Part shown: one piece after another, positions 49,023 through 58,702 of the stretch
Position numbering within the stretch: the stretch's first letter is position 1
Layout: every line of letters begins with the position of its first letter
Assembly (NCBI GenBank): GCA_021741205.1
Contig: JAIOYI010000009.1
Location: forward strand, 40,397-104,396
Direction: 5' to 3'
Length of the DNA: 64,000 bases
From: Emcibacter sp.
Lineage (GTDB): Bacteria > Pseudomonadota > Alphaproteobacteria > Sphingomonadales > Emcibacteraceae
Notes under the pieces: generated by a model
Database searches by the model: none
Told to the model about the DNA's origin: nothing
What the model saw: only the letters and a program-made list of their open reading frames with translations
Made by a program: the position numbers and the translations under genes

Positions 49023-51008
49023 TTATTTAAGAAAAAGCTCATACCAATCAAGATTACGACGCATTCTATCTTCTAAATAGCTTGGGACAACAATACCATG
49101 ATTTTGGTCAGGATAGATAATAAGCTTGGTCTTCACACCAATCGAGCGCAAGGCTTGATACATCTGTTCGGCACCCAAACACGGTACATTAAAATCCTTT
49201 TCCGAACATTGATAAAGCGTCGATGTTTTAATCTGTTTTGGATTTAAAAATGGAAAGCTCACTCTTTTATAAGCGTCTAAATTATCCCAAGGGGTTCCAA
49301 GCTCCAGTTCATATTCACGGCTATATTGATCATAACCATAATTTCCCAACATATTGGCGGTTCCTGCTCCACTGATAGCCGCCTTAAAACGACTGTCTGT
49401 TGCAATAACATAATTGGTTAAAATCCCGCCGTAGCTCCAGCCACCTATTCCTAATTTTTCAGGGTCAATGATGCCATTACCCACAAGAAAATCAGCCCCC
49501 GCCAGAATATCTTGGACATCCACGTTGCCCCAATCTGCATAAATGGCTTTTGAAAAATCAAAACCCTTACCTGATGATCCGCGTGGATTTATACCAACAA
49601 CCACAAAACCTTGTGCCACATACACTTGCCAGTCAGCCATGAATTCATGGGAAAACTGATAGACAGGGCCACCGTGCAATCTGAAAATTGCGGGATAAGA
49701 TTTATTTTTGTCATAATCTTTTGGATAAACAATCAGTCCACCAATATCATGTCCATCACTTTTAAAATCAAACCGTTCCGTAACCGCAAGATCACGATCT
49801 TTTAACCAATCATTATGCGCCGTTAAGGGACGATCTTGCTTTTCTACGGCATAGAGTTCAAATGGGGTCATATCATCACTTTGCTGAATCACCACATTGT
49901 CATTCGCCGCAACATCAAAACCCAATGCAAATTTATGCCCCTGTGTCAAGTAAGTGACTTCTTCTGTTTTAACATTTATTTTGGCAAGCAAGGTCGACCG
50001 ATCCAGCTCAACCAAACTATATATATAAGACCCATCATGTGACCATTGCGGCGCATAAAAACACAAATCAAGTCGCGCCAAAGCATGGGATTCACCAGAG
50101 ATAATATCTGCCACCGTCAACTGCCATGGAGCATAATATATCCACTTGCTTTCCCCACTTTCAAGCCAGACCAATTTTTGACTATCTGGTGACCATGCAG
50201 GCGGGGAAGCCCAGTAAGGATCAACGTCGGTACCTTTAAATGTACTGATACGGCGCTGTTCCCCCCCAAGGTTTGGCGACATAATAAAGACATCAGAATC
50301 CATATTACGATCCGCATCACCGTGGTCTTTTGAGACATAAGCGATCCATTGACCGTCCGGTGACCATGACGGCAACCAATGATCCTGATCGCCCGTAGTA
50401 ATCTGGACATAAGTCTCCTTGTCAACATCAAGAATATGCAGATGCCGGCGGGCACCATCCAAATAACCAATCCCATCCTCTTTAAACTGAAACCGATCAA
50501 TCACGATTGGCGCTTTGGTGCCCGCTTTTGAAGGCGCCGCCCCTCCAGAAAATGCCGTAAAGACAATTCTCTTGTTATCTGGCGCCCAATCAAAAGCAAT
50601 AACCCCTCCTGGAACAAAACTGATTTGGCGGATTTTTTTTCCCTGTATATTCATCAGAAAAATCTGGCTATCGGAATTTTTCTTGCCCTCGCCAAGAAAG
50701 GCAATCGTGCGTCCATCAGGACTAAACTGTGCCCCCCATTCGCTTTTATTTTCCGTCCTTGTCAGATTTATTGGTTTTCCGCCCTCATAAGGAACCTCCC
50801 AAAGATCACTGGTTGCTTTATCCGTCTTGAGGTTATTGGTACTAAGGCTATAGACAACCATTTTACCATCAGGAGATATGGACGGCGCACTTACGTCCTT
50901 AATTTTATTCAAATCTTCAACCTGAAACGACCTATTCTCGGTACTATATGACGTTTGTGATAGAAATATAATTGCTATCGCAATCATGAATTTATTAAGG
51001 GATTGCAT
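49023..51008 (-). CDS. Secreted S9-family (prolyl oligopeptidase/DPP-like) peptidase
   Basis: A 661-residue serine peptidase with a signal peptide (MIAIAIIFLSQTSYST). An N-terminal beta-propeller shows repeated SPDG motifs, and the C-terminal alpha/beta-hydrolase domain has Ser525 in GGWSYGG and His637 in DQNHGI. It cuts peptides, probably oligopeptides, in the periplasm. ACAGGAGAAG precedes the ATG. The start overlaps the upstream gene by 14 bp, so the two are coupled. Confidence 0.94.
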   Translation of the reverse strand: MQSLNKFMIAIAIIFLSQTSYSTENRSFQVEDLNKIKDVSAPSISPDGKMVVYSLSTNNLKTDKATSDLWEVPYEGGKPINLTRTENKSEWGAQFSPDGRTIAFLGEGKKNSDSQIFLMNIQGKKIRQISFVPGGVIAFDWAPDNKRIVFTAFSGGAAPSKAGTKAPIVIDRFQFKEDGIGYLDGARRHLHILDVDKETYVQITTGDQDHWLPSWSPDGQWIAYVSKDHGDADRNMDSDVFIMSPNLGGEQRRISTFKGTDVDPYWASPPAWSPDSQKLVWLESGESKWIYYAPWQLTVADIISGESHALARLDLCFYAPQWSHDGSYIYSLVELDRSTLLAKINVKTEEVTYLTQGHKFALGFDVAANDNVVIQQSDDMTPFELYAVEKQDRPLTAHNDWLKDRDLAVTERFDFKSDGHDIGGLIVYPKDYDKNKSYPAIFRLHGGPVYQFSHEFMADWQVYVAQGFVVVGINPRGSSGKGFDFSKAIYADWGNVDVQDILAGADFLVGNGIIDPEKLGIGGWSYGGILTNYVIATDSRFKAAISGAGTANMLGNYGYDQYSREYELELGTPWDNLDAYKRVSFPFLNPKQIKTSTLYQCSEKDFNVPCLGAEQMYQALRSIGVKTKLIIYPDQNHGIVVPSYLEDRMRRNLDWYELFLK

Positions 51009-53550
51009 TTAGCTTCTCCTGTAAGACGGCCTTAGCTTGGTCAATATCTGTTAAAATCACTTCTTTCTCCCATGCCGCATTAAAATCATCATCTCGCGTT
51101 TCAATATGGTCTTTTATGCGGTCAATCCAGTCTATGAAATAGCGAGCATCTTCGGGCGCATATTGTGGTTTATTTTCCACATTTATCCAGACAGGATTTG
51201 TTGTGGCGTAGGTATAGAGATCCTGAACCAAGGGGTGTTCATTCTCATTTACCGCCCGCAGCAATATCCAACCGCTTACCTTTACGGGAACATTCACATC
51301 CACATCTGCTTGATACTTATTTTTCGTCATATCAACACGATGTATCACTTTGCCATTTTGCACCACTTCGAGTCTTTCCACAGGCACGAAAGAACGTAAA
51401 GCCAGATGGATTTCAAGTTCTCCCCCCTGTTCGGGAAGAGTGACCTCCCCTCCTGAGCCGACAGCATTTTCCTGTTGTTTTTCTTTAACAAGCAAGCCCA
51501 GTTGTGGCCCGTTGGTGACATAACCATTGCCCAATTTTATGGCATGCTTCAAAGAAGATGGATTGTTCGGGTCCGCTTGCAGATAGGCTCTGTTCAATCC
51601 GACAGGCCCTCTTAATGATGCATAATTTGTCATGGCGTCTGTTCCCGCTCCTGCGGCCAAATGATACCCCAGATTTAGAAATTTATACCACACCTTTGCC
51701 GTCTCTTGATGATCTGCAAAAGAGACAACTTCGAGAAAATCCGCCCTGCCCTGTATCACATCCAAGGGCAAGCTATGGGACAATCTGCCTGATGCGCTCG
51801 GGTCTGGCATACTGTCAAAAGGATGAACATACCCCACAACGGCACCCTGATCATGGGCTAAATCGCTCATCACACCATTGGTTGGATAAGGAGACGCAAG
51901 CGCCGTATGACGGTAACTGGCAAAATCAGGGGTGAGCAAATGATCATTAAGGTGCAAGAAACTCATATGACCCCAATAGCTGGTGTGATATTCCTGTGCC
52001 TGATATATGGTCACCCCATCCAAAAGATCTGATGTGGTTTTAAACTGGCTGATATCAGGTATGCGTTGCTCTTTATTCACCAGAAGATTATAGACAACAT
52101 CCAAACCTTCTGCTTTGGCTTGCTTGGCTAACCTCGCCACTGTCTGTTTATACTGCCCCCCATAATTCATATGAACATGCATATCCGCACTGATATATTG
52201 ACCAAACTCATCAGGCAGCTTTATTTGAGATAGCGTTAAATTCACAGGCTCTGTTGTCGCCTCTGTCGTCATTTTTTTTAAGGCAGAATTATGGGAAAAA
52301 CCGCTCATGGCTGTAATAACCACATCCCCTTTTGGCACGTCCAGAATGCAGCTTTTAAAGCAATGAAAATAGTGGTTTTCATGACTTGTTTTCTTTTCAT
52401 TAAAATAATCATCCCCATGAATCCGACTATTGGTTGGTGCGTAATGTCTGCCATCAGACGCTAAAACCATGACCCGACCATCAAGACCAATTGCCTTATC
52501 GTCCTGTAGAGAAATTTGCAGGGACACCATGGGTGATTTATAAACCTTGTTCGTGGCGGTGATTTTCTGGCGAGCGCCGCCAACAACCGTTTGCTGCCAA
52601 AGTTCCAACCCACCCGTTTCATTACTGACATACAGAATATGTTTATCTGCAGGTGACCACCGCGCCATCTTAATATCATAATCACCAAAGGTAAGGGGAA
52701 GCGGTGATAACCCTTGTGTTGTCGTCAACCAGAGTTGATGCCATTGGCGTCCCTCATAACTGCTAAAGAGCAATCTCTTGCCGTCATGAGCAAGCTCTGG
52801 TCTTGCAGACCATGTTGTCTCTTCCACGAGAACCCGTACTCTGTCCTGTGGATTTTTAACAGAAACAGACCAAATATCGCCAGATCCCCAAGCAACTTCA
52901 TCATTCGAGACATAATACAGGCGGCTGCCGTCCGGTGACCAACTAGGATTGATAGCATGATCCGTTTCAGAATAATAATATCTATCCCGCTCGCTTTTAT
53001 GACCGACGACTATTGGCCGAATATTTTCCATTTTCTGCTGTTTAATTTCCGCAACATAAAGCCCGAAATAGCCTTTTTCCTTGCTGGAAATATAGGCAAT
53101 CTTTGTGCTATCTGGGCTCCATCTTGGCTCAACATTGACCGACGTCCCTCTCGTCAGCGGAGTTTCTTGACCTGTTTCTACATTATAAAGTATCAAGTTT
53201 AGAGCATTCTCATATTGTCTGGTGAATATAATAAAGCGGCCATCTGGCGACCAGTCGGGCTGATAATCATAGCCTGGCCCCTTGGTTAACTGATAAGCGG
53301 TATCACTCCCCATATCCTGCCGCCAAAGTGACCCCTGCATACTATAGACAATTGTTTCACCACTTGGTGCATAACTTGCGGCAGAAGGCCCGCTGGTTAA
53401 TTGCGGCAAATACATTTCCCGCCAATAATAGTTGTGTGGATGGGCAACTTGAGCCATAACTGGTGTCCGTTGGGTTTCAGCCTCTACCCGAACGACAAAA
53501 ACTGTCATCATAACAATGATAAACACAACCATACTTGATAATTTCTTCAT
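50995..53550 (-). CDS. Secreted TolB-propeller/PHP metallohydrolase (CehA/McbA-like)
   Basis: An 851-residue protein with a signal peptide (VVFIIVMMTVFVVRVEAE). Residues about 40-370 form a WD40-like TolB propeller with many SPDG repeats. A linker leads to a PHP-type metallohydrolase domain from about 450: ADMHVHMN (Asp456, His458, His460), GYVHPFDSMPD, and GAGTDAM. This is the CehA/McbA group, whose best-known members hydrolyse carbaryl, but most have unknown substrates. The fused propeller suggests a peptide or polymer-like substrate. It overlaps the S9 gene by 14 bp. Confidence 0.88.
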   Translation of the reverse strand: MKKLSSMVVFIIVMMTVFVVRVEAETQRTPVMAQVAHPHNYYWREMYLPQLTSGPSAASYAPSGETIVYSMQGSLWRQDMGSDTAYQLTKGPGYDYQPDWSPDGRFIIFTRQYENALNLILYNVETGQETPLTRGTSVNVEPRWSPDSTKIAYISSKEKGYFGLYVAEIKQQKMENIRPIVVGHKSERDRYYYSETDHAINPSWSPDGSRLYYVSNDEVAWGSGDIWSVSVKNPQDRVRVLVEETTWSARPELAHDGKRLLFSSYEGRQWHQLWLTTTQGLSPLPLTFGDYDIKMARWSPADKHILYVSNETGGLELWQQTVVGGARQKITATNKVYKSPMVSLQISLQDDKAIGLDGRVMVLASDGRHYAPTNSRIHGDDYFNEKKTSHENHYFHCFKSCILDVPKGDVVITAMSGFSHNSALKKMTTEATTEPVNLTLSQIKLPDEFGQYISADMHVHMNYGGQYKQTVARLAKQAKAEGLDVVYNLLVNKEQRIPDISQFKTTSDLLDGVTIYQAQEYHTSYWGHMSFLHLNDHLLTPDFASYRHTALASPYPTNGVMSDLAHDQGAVVGYVHPFDSMPDPSASGRLSHSLPLDVIQGRADFLEVVSFADHQETAKVWYKFLNLGYHLAAGAGTDAMTNYASLRGPVGLNRAYLQADPNNPSSLKHAIKLGNGYVTNGPQLGLLVKEKQQENAVGSGGEVTLPEQGGELEIHLALRSFVPVERLEVVQNGKVIHRVDMTKNKYQADVDVNVPVKVSGWILLRAVNENEHPLVQDLYTYATTNPVWINVENKPQYAPEDARYFIDWIDRIKDHIETRDDDFNAAWEKEVILTDIDQAKAVLQEKLNAIP

Positions 53551-53551
53551 C

Positions 53552-54040
53552 TTAATTCCCTTTTGTCATATCAAAATCAAAGGCTTGGCCTTCTAATAAA
53601 AATATGGTTTCATTTGTAATCGCCTCAAAACCCATAGCCTGATAAAATTTGGAACCAAGGTCATTCCCCTCGTGAACCGCAAGTCGCATATAGGTGGCCT
53701 CACGTTTCTTACCCCGTGCTATGGCTTCAAATGTCAACTTTGCCCCCAGACCCAACCCACGGGCCTTTGAGGTAACAAAAAGATCCTGCACATATATTCC
53801 CGGCAATCCGCGCCATGTGGAAAATTCATAATAATAAAGAATAAATCCAAGTGGCGTATTACCCTGCCAAGCGATGATCGCTTCAAATGCCGGAGGGGTA
53901 GCAAAACCGAATTTTGCAAGGGCTTCAATGCTACCCTTAAAGTCTTTTTCCTTCCCCAAACCATGGGCAAGCTGCTTTAGGAAATCAAATAGAATGGACG
54001 CATCCTTCTTTTCCGCTACGCTTAAATTAATATTTTCCAT
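53552..54040 (-). CDS. GNAT-family N-acetyltransferase
   Basis: A 162-residue GNAT fold: YVQDLFVTSKARGLGLGAKL is the acetyl-CoA pyrophosphate loop, followed by RLAVHEGNDLGSKFYQAMGF. It resembles the diamine/spermidine acetyltransferase-like group. It is the first gene of the leftward peptidase run, one base before the next ATG. Substrate unknown. Confidence 0.9.
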   Translation of the reverse strand: MENINLSVAEKKDASILFDFLKQLAHGLGKEKDFKGSIEALAKFGFATPPAFEAIIAWQGNTPLGFILYYYEFSTWRGLPGIYVQDLFVTSKARGLGLGAKLTFEAIARGKKREATYMRLAVHEGNDLGSKFYQAMGFEAITNETIFLLEGQAFDFDMTKGN

Positions 54041-54136
54041 ATGTTTTAAATTCTTATCCTAATGACAGTCTTTTAAAGCGATATCAGTTTTTATATCTGT
54101 GATTATCGCCCAATCAACGCCCTCATATTATCATAC

Positions 54137-54157
54137 CTGATTAATAAAATTTTTCAG
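54137..54157. promoter_or_regulatory. Imperfect palindrome in the divergent GNAT-lysR gap
   Basis: CTGATTAATAAAATTTTTCAG has matching CTGA/TCAG ends and A/T core, as LysR sites often do. It is midway between the two divergent genes. Weak support. Confidence 0.3.
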
Positions 54158-54228
54158 CATTCATTTTGAGCTTGCCGAAATTGTTTTTCGTCATTACATT
54201 CTCCTAAATAATATTAAAAAAAGCAATC

Positions 54229-55260
54229 ATGATTTTAATGAATGATAATATGATTAAAAATGATGAAATAGAAATTGAAGAAAAATCAAATCAAAAATCC
54301 ATTGACATAAACCGTGTCGCTTGGGATTTGGATTGGAATTTACTTCGGACTTTCATGGTCATCGCACAAGAAAACAGCATAACCAAAGCGGCAAAATGCC
54401 TCAATTTAAAACAACCCTCCATCAGTAATGCGTTAAAAAGACTGGAAACAAAGCTTGGCTGTCAGTTGGCGGAAAGAGGGCCACGCAATTTCAAGATGAC
54501 CCATAATGGCGAGGCTTTATATCTTGAATGCAAGGAACTTTTTGGCACCATAGGTCGCTTGACTAATATCATACAAGATACCCATGAAAATGTTCAGGGC
54601 CACATTCAAATTGTCATGGCCAGTCATGTCATGACCCCAATATTGGATCAAACACTTCGTTATTTTCATGAGAAAAACCCGCAGGCTACTTTTTCAATTT
54701 CAGTCAGGGGGAGTCAGGAAGTTATTGATGCCATTCAAGAAAAACAAGCAACACTTGGCATATGTTTGATGAAAGAGCCCCTTGAAGGCCTAAAAACTCA
54801 GCTATTTTATCGCGAACATTTTGGTTTTTTTTGCGGGGTACCTCATCCTCTTTACGGCAAAAAGAATATATCCATTGCCGACCTTAGAGGTCAACAAAGG
54901 GTTACTTTTTATACAGATCAATTAGGGGATGTTTTGCATCCGATCGCCGTTCTGACTGGACAGGCACAACTGAGCAATACGGTGACAGGTGTTTCAAATA
55001 ATCTTGAAGAGGTACGTCGTATGATCATGGCAGGATTAGGCATTGGCCCCCTGCCCATTCATGTGGTTGAAAGAGACGTTCTCAATGGGCGGTTATGGCG
55101 ACTAATACCAGACGATCCTCCAACCGCTATTGATGTTTTCACACTTCAAAATCCAAAGTCAATTTTGAATGCAGCGGAAAAAAAATTCTTAAAAATACTC
55201 GATCAAAATATCCTTAGTATACCAATCGCCGAACGTACTTACGGTAATTCCATTAAATAA
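54229..55260 (+). CDS. LysR-family transcriptional regulator
   Basis: A 343-residue regulator. An unusual hydrophilic extension of about 30 residues precedes the HTH domain (LLRTFMVIAQENSITKAAKCLNLKQPSISNALKRLE begins near residue 37). The effector domain follows. The start is uncertain; ATG codons at 54229, 54238 and 54250 are all possible. It lies between, and probably controls, the leftward peptidase genes and the rightward aminotransferase genes. Confidence 0.9.
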   Translation: MILMNDNMIKNDEIEIEEKSNQKSIDINRVAWDLDWNLLRTFMVIAQENSITKAAKCLNLKQPSISNALKRLETKLGCQLAERGPRNFKMTHNGEALYLECKELFGTIGRLTNIIQDTHENVQGHIQIVMASHVMTPILDQTLRYFHEKNPQATFSISVRGSQEVIDAIQEKQATLGICLMKEPLEGLKTQLFYREHFGFFCGVPHPLYGKKNISIADLRGQQRVTFYTDQLGDVLHPIAVLTGQAQLSNTVTGVSNNLEEVRRMIMAGLGIGPLPIHVVERDVLNGRLWRLIPDDPPTAIDVFTLQNPKSILNAAEKKFLKILDQNILSIPIAERTYGNSIK

Positions 55261-55278
55261 TAAGCGGATTGAAATTTT

Positions 55279-56613
55279 ATGTCTCATTTATTTTATCAAA
55301 CCCGTCAACGTCGCCCTCTGCTCCATCATGCTGAAGGCATCTATATATGGGACGTAAACGGCAAAAGATATATTGACGGCTCCAGTGGAGCCATGGTTTC
55401 TAATATTGGTCATAGCAACCCCAATGTTCTTGAAGCAATGAAGGTTCAAATGGGCAAATCAACCTTTGGTTACCGTCTCCATTTTGAAAATGAGCCTGCC
55501 GAGAAACTCGCCGAAAAAGTAGCCGAACTTAGCCCATCTGAGCATAATAAAGTTTTTTTTGTGTCAGGAGGATCAGAGGCCGTAGAAAGTACCGTTAAAC
55601 TCGCCCGTCAATACGCCTATTCTCGAGGTGATGTTAACCGCTGGCGCGTTATTTCGCGGTCTCCTTCTTATCATGGGGCAACATTGGGCGCTCTATCGCT
55701 AACATCCTACAAACCTCTGAATGAGCCATTCCGCCCCATGTTATTGGATATGCCTAAGATCCCAGCACCTAGATGTTATCTGGACAATGACAGCTTAACC
55801 GATAAGGAAAGAGGTATTCGGTATGCCAACATGCTTCGAGATAAAATTCTTGAGGTTGGGCCAGAGAGTGTGCTTGCCTTCATTATGGAACCCGTTGGGG
55901 GAGCATCCACTGGCGCCTTGGTAGCTCCAGATAGTTATTACGGCAGAATTCGTGAGATTTGCGATGAATTTGGCGTTCTGCTTATCTATGATGAAGTCAT
56001 GACCGGAGTAGGTCGAACGGGAAAATTTCTTGCCGCAGAACATTATAATATCAATCCTGATATTATCGCCACCGCCAAAGGTTTTGGCGCAGGCTATATC
56101 CCCTTAGGGGCTATGACAGCTCAACAATATATTGTTGATGTCGTGCTGGATGCGGGTGGCTTCCAACATGGTTTTACCTATGCCGGAAATCCGATTGCAT
56201 GTGCCACCGGACTTGCGGTTATTAATGAAATTTATACTCAGAATATGATGGAAAATACCACCAAAGTTGGCGCAGAACTCATCACAGGTTTGCGCAGCCT
56301 CATGAAAAGATTTCCCTTCATTGGTGATGTACGTGGCAAGGGGCTTCTGACGGCCTTTGAACTGGTCAGTGACCGAGAAACCATGTCTCCCCTACCCGCC
56401 AGTTTAAATGCTTTCAGCCTACTTGTGGAACTCGCTTACAATCGTGGACTGATCATTTATTCAAGACGGTCCAGAGACGGCATTGAGGGCGATCATTTCC
56501 TTGTATGCCCACCCATGATCACCACATCAGCACAAATCACAGACATTCTCAGTATTTTGGAAGACAGCCTGTTGGAACTTGCCACAACACTGAAGTTACC
56601 CATCATTAATTAA
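55279..56613 (+). CDS. Class III aminotransferase (first copy)
   Basis: A 444-residue PLP enzyme of the omega-aminotransferase group. FFVSGGSEAVESTVKLAR is the cofactor-phosphate region, LLIYDEVMTGVGRTGKF holds the PLP Asp, and the Schiff-base Lys is in TAKGFGAGY. Enzymes of this type convert omega- or beta-amino acids, or amines, to carbonyl compounds. It follows lysR by 18 bp. It resembles the second aminotransferase at 58703, so the two may have related substrates. Confidence 0.93.
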   Translation: MSHLFYQTRQRRPLLHHAEGIYIWDVNGKRYIDGSSGAMVSNIGHSNPNVLEAMKVQMGKSTFGYRLHFENEPAEKLAEKVAELSPSEHNKVFFVSGGSEAVESTVKLARQYAYSRGDVNRWRVISRSPSYHGATLGALSLTSYKPLNEPFRPMLLDMPKIPAPRCYLDNDSLTDKERGIRYANMLRDKILEVGPESVLAFIMEPVGGASTGALVAPDSYYGRIREICDEFGVLLIYDEVMTGVGRTGKFLAAEHYNINPDIIATAKGFGAGYIPLGAMTAQQYIVDVVLDAGGFQHGFTYAGNPIACATGLAVINEIYTQNMMENTTKVGAELITGLRSLMKRFPFIGDVRGKGLLTAFELVSDRETMSPLPASLNAFSLLVELAYNRGLIIYSRRSRDGIEGDHFLVCPPMITTSAQITDILSILEDSLLELATTLKLPIIN

Positions 56614-56627
56614 TCAAGGAATATGAC

Positions 56628-58103
56628 ATGAATAATAATAACGATAAGACAGAAGATATTCCGTTATGGGTTGCCTTATTACCTCTTGCCATTTTAATGA
56701 CTTTACTAGCGGGTGCGGTCAGTATCTTTGGCGATAATGCATCATCTGGTCCCAGTCAGATCAGTCTGATTATTGCTGCAGGCGTCACCTGTGTCATAGG
56801 ATTAGTCCGAGGGCAAAAATGGAAAGACCTTGAGGGTGCCATCGTTGAAGGTATCATGCATGCCATGCCGGCCTGTCTCATTCTGCTCATGATCGGATCT
56901 CTTATTGGGAGCTGGATGTTATCGGGAACCGCCCCAGCCATTATTCATCTTGGGCTAGGAATACTTGATCCTGCTTGGTTTTATCCTGCGACTATGATTG
57001 TTTGCGCTCTTGTATCCGTATCAATTGGCAGTTCTTGGACGACGGCCGCAACGGTGGGGTTGGCGCTGATCGGTATTGCTCATATTCTTGGTTTACCAGT
57101 AGAGATTACCGCGGGTGCTGTTATTTCGGGAGCATATTTTGGCGATAAAATGTCCCCCTTATCAGATAGTACTAATCTTGCCCCAGCCATGGTTGGTGTG
57201 GATCTGTTCGTTCATATCAAACACATGCTCTGGACAACGGGGCCGTCTTTTATCCTTTCGCTCATGCTTTTTGTCTGGCTCGGCTGGAATAATGGAAATA
57301 TTGTTGTTGAGGGCAACAGTATCGAGACTGCACGTACCTTACTTGAAAAAAACTACGCATTGGGTTTTCCAGCATTTATTCCATTGATACTGCTTCTTAT
57401 TTTATCCATCAAAAAGGTTCCAGCTCTTCCTACCATTGCGTTTGGTGCTGTGGCAGGATGTCTCGTAGCCGCCCTATATCAAACCGATGCCACACGTCAT
57501 TTCGGTGATGCGGCGGGTGATCTTTCCAATGCAACTGGAATTATCAAGGGCATATGGATATCTGTTGCAACCGGCTATGAGGCGAATACTGGTGATGTGG
57601 CATTAGATCAGCTTCTCTCCAGAGGCGGCATGAGCAGTATGCTCAATTCGGTTTGGCTTATCATTTCTGCTATGTGTTTTGGCGGATCAATGGAATGTAC
57701 TGGACTTTTAAGTCGTATTGTTCACACCGCCCTAAAAGGGGTGCATGGGACAGGCTCGCTCATCATCACAACCGTACTGACCTCGATTGGCATGAATATC
57801 ATCGCCGCTGATCAGTATATTGCCATCGTCCTGCCAGGCAGAATGTATCAAATGGAATTTAAGCGGCGCAACCTCGCCCCAGAAAATCTATCTCGCACAT
57901 TGGAGGATGCAGGAACTATGACATCCGCTCTTGTACCTTGGAACACATGCGGTGTGTTTATGGCAACGACCCTTGGCGTACCAACATTTCATTATTTACC
58001 CTATGCCTTTCTCAATCTTTTCAACCCGATCATTGCCATTATCTATGGCATTTTCAATATTCGTATCACAATGCTCGAGGAAACAGTCCCACAGGAGTCT
58101 TAA
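56628..58103 (+). CDS. NhaC-family Na+/H+ antiporter (or amino acid-linked exchanger)
   Basis: A 491-residue membrane protein with about 11-12 helices. SIGSSWTTAATVG and GAVISGAYFGDKMSPLSDSTN are NhaC signatures; GAYFGDKMSPLSDSTNLAPA contains the ion-site motif. Members include Na+/H+ antiporters and malate/lactate exchangers. Its place between two aminotransferases suggests it moves a cluster substrate or product rather than only Na+. AAGGAA precedes the ATG, 14 bp after the previous gene. Confidence 0.92.
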   Translation: MNNNNDKTEDIPLWVALLPLAILMTLLAGAVSIFGDNASSGPSQISLIIAAGVTCVIGLVRGQKWKDLEGAIVEGIMHAMPACLILLMIGSLIGSWMLSGTAPAIIHLGLGILDPAWFYPATMIVCALVSVSIGSSWTTAATVGLALIGIAHILGLPVEITAGAVISGAYFGDKMSPLSDSTNLAPAMVGVDLFVHIKHMLWTTGPSFILSLMLFVWLGWNNGNIVVEGNSIETARTLLEKNYALGFPAFIPLILLLILSIKKVPALPTIAFGAVAGCLVAALYQTDATRHFGDAAGDLSNATGIIKGIWISVATGYEANTGDVALDQLLSRGGMSSMLNSVWLIISAMCFGGSMECTGLLSRIVHTALKGVHGTGSLIITTVLTSIGMNIIAADQYIAIVLPGRMYQMEFKRRNLAPENLSRTLEDAGTMTSALVPWNTCGVFMATTLGVPTFHYLPYAFLNLFNPIIAIIYGIFNIRITMLEETVPQES

Positions 58104-58210
58104 AGTCCATAATTTAAATGGTGTCTAATGAATAATTTTCCTGCCTAGATGACTCTATTCAACAAGTATGTTAATTTTTTTATATTATATTATTAAGATG
58201 TGAGATAAAA

Positions 58211-58660
58211 ATGAGACAAATTCTATTACCTCCCGTATTGCTTGCCCTTTGCCTAATGGCTATTGCAGGCACGCATTATTTCCTAAAAGATAATTATATT
58301 TTAGTCCAAGGCTCTTTCAAATTCGTTGGTTATGGATTGATTCTGGTCGGTATTTCTTTACCCATTTGGGGGGCGAGACTATTTCGGCATTATAAGACCA
58401 ACATAATACCTTATAAAAATCCTGACCGCATGGTAACCTCTGGTCCCTTTCAATTTTCCCGCAATCCCATGTATCTTGGTATGTTTATTCTTCTTATTGG
58501 AGTTGCTATTTCTTACGGCAACATAATGGGCTTTATATTTCCAATTATTTATTTCTCTGTGGCTCATTTCTGGTATATTCCTTTTGAAGAAGAAAAGATG
58601 TTAGATGCCTTTGGTGATGAATTTCTGACCTACAAAACCAAGGTAAGGCGCTGGCTCTAG
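58211..58660 (+). CDS. Isoprenylcysteine carboxyl methyltransferase-like membrane protein
   Basis: A 149-residue protein with about four helices. The conserved PEMT/ICMT motif GPFQFSRNPMYLGMF and the C-terminal PFEEEKMLDAFGDEF bind S-adenosylmethionine and substrate in the family. Its substrate in bacteria is usually unknown. It stands between the NhaC gene and the second aminotransferase. Confidence 0.88.
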   Translation: MRQILLPPVLLALCLMAIAGTHYFLKDNYILVQGSFKFVGYGLILVGISLPIWGARLFRHYKTNIIPYKNPDRMVTSGPFQFSRNPMYLGMFILLIGVAISYGNIMGFIFPIIYFSVAHFWYIPFEEEKMLDAFGDEFLTYKTKVRRWL

Positions 58661-58702
58661 TGATTAATTTTAAATCTTACTAAACTTAAGAAAGACATTT
58701 AA

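Noticed and set aside
51558-51935. 125-aa plus-strand ORF
   Set aside because: It is a shadow of the TolB/PHP metallohydrolase gene, with no ribosome site and no recognisable fold.
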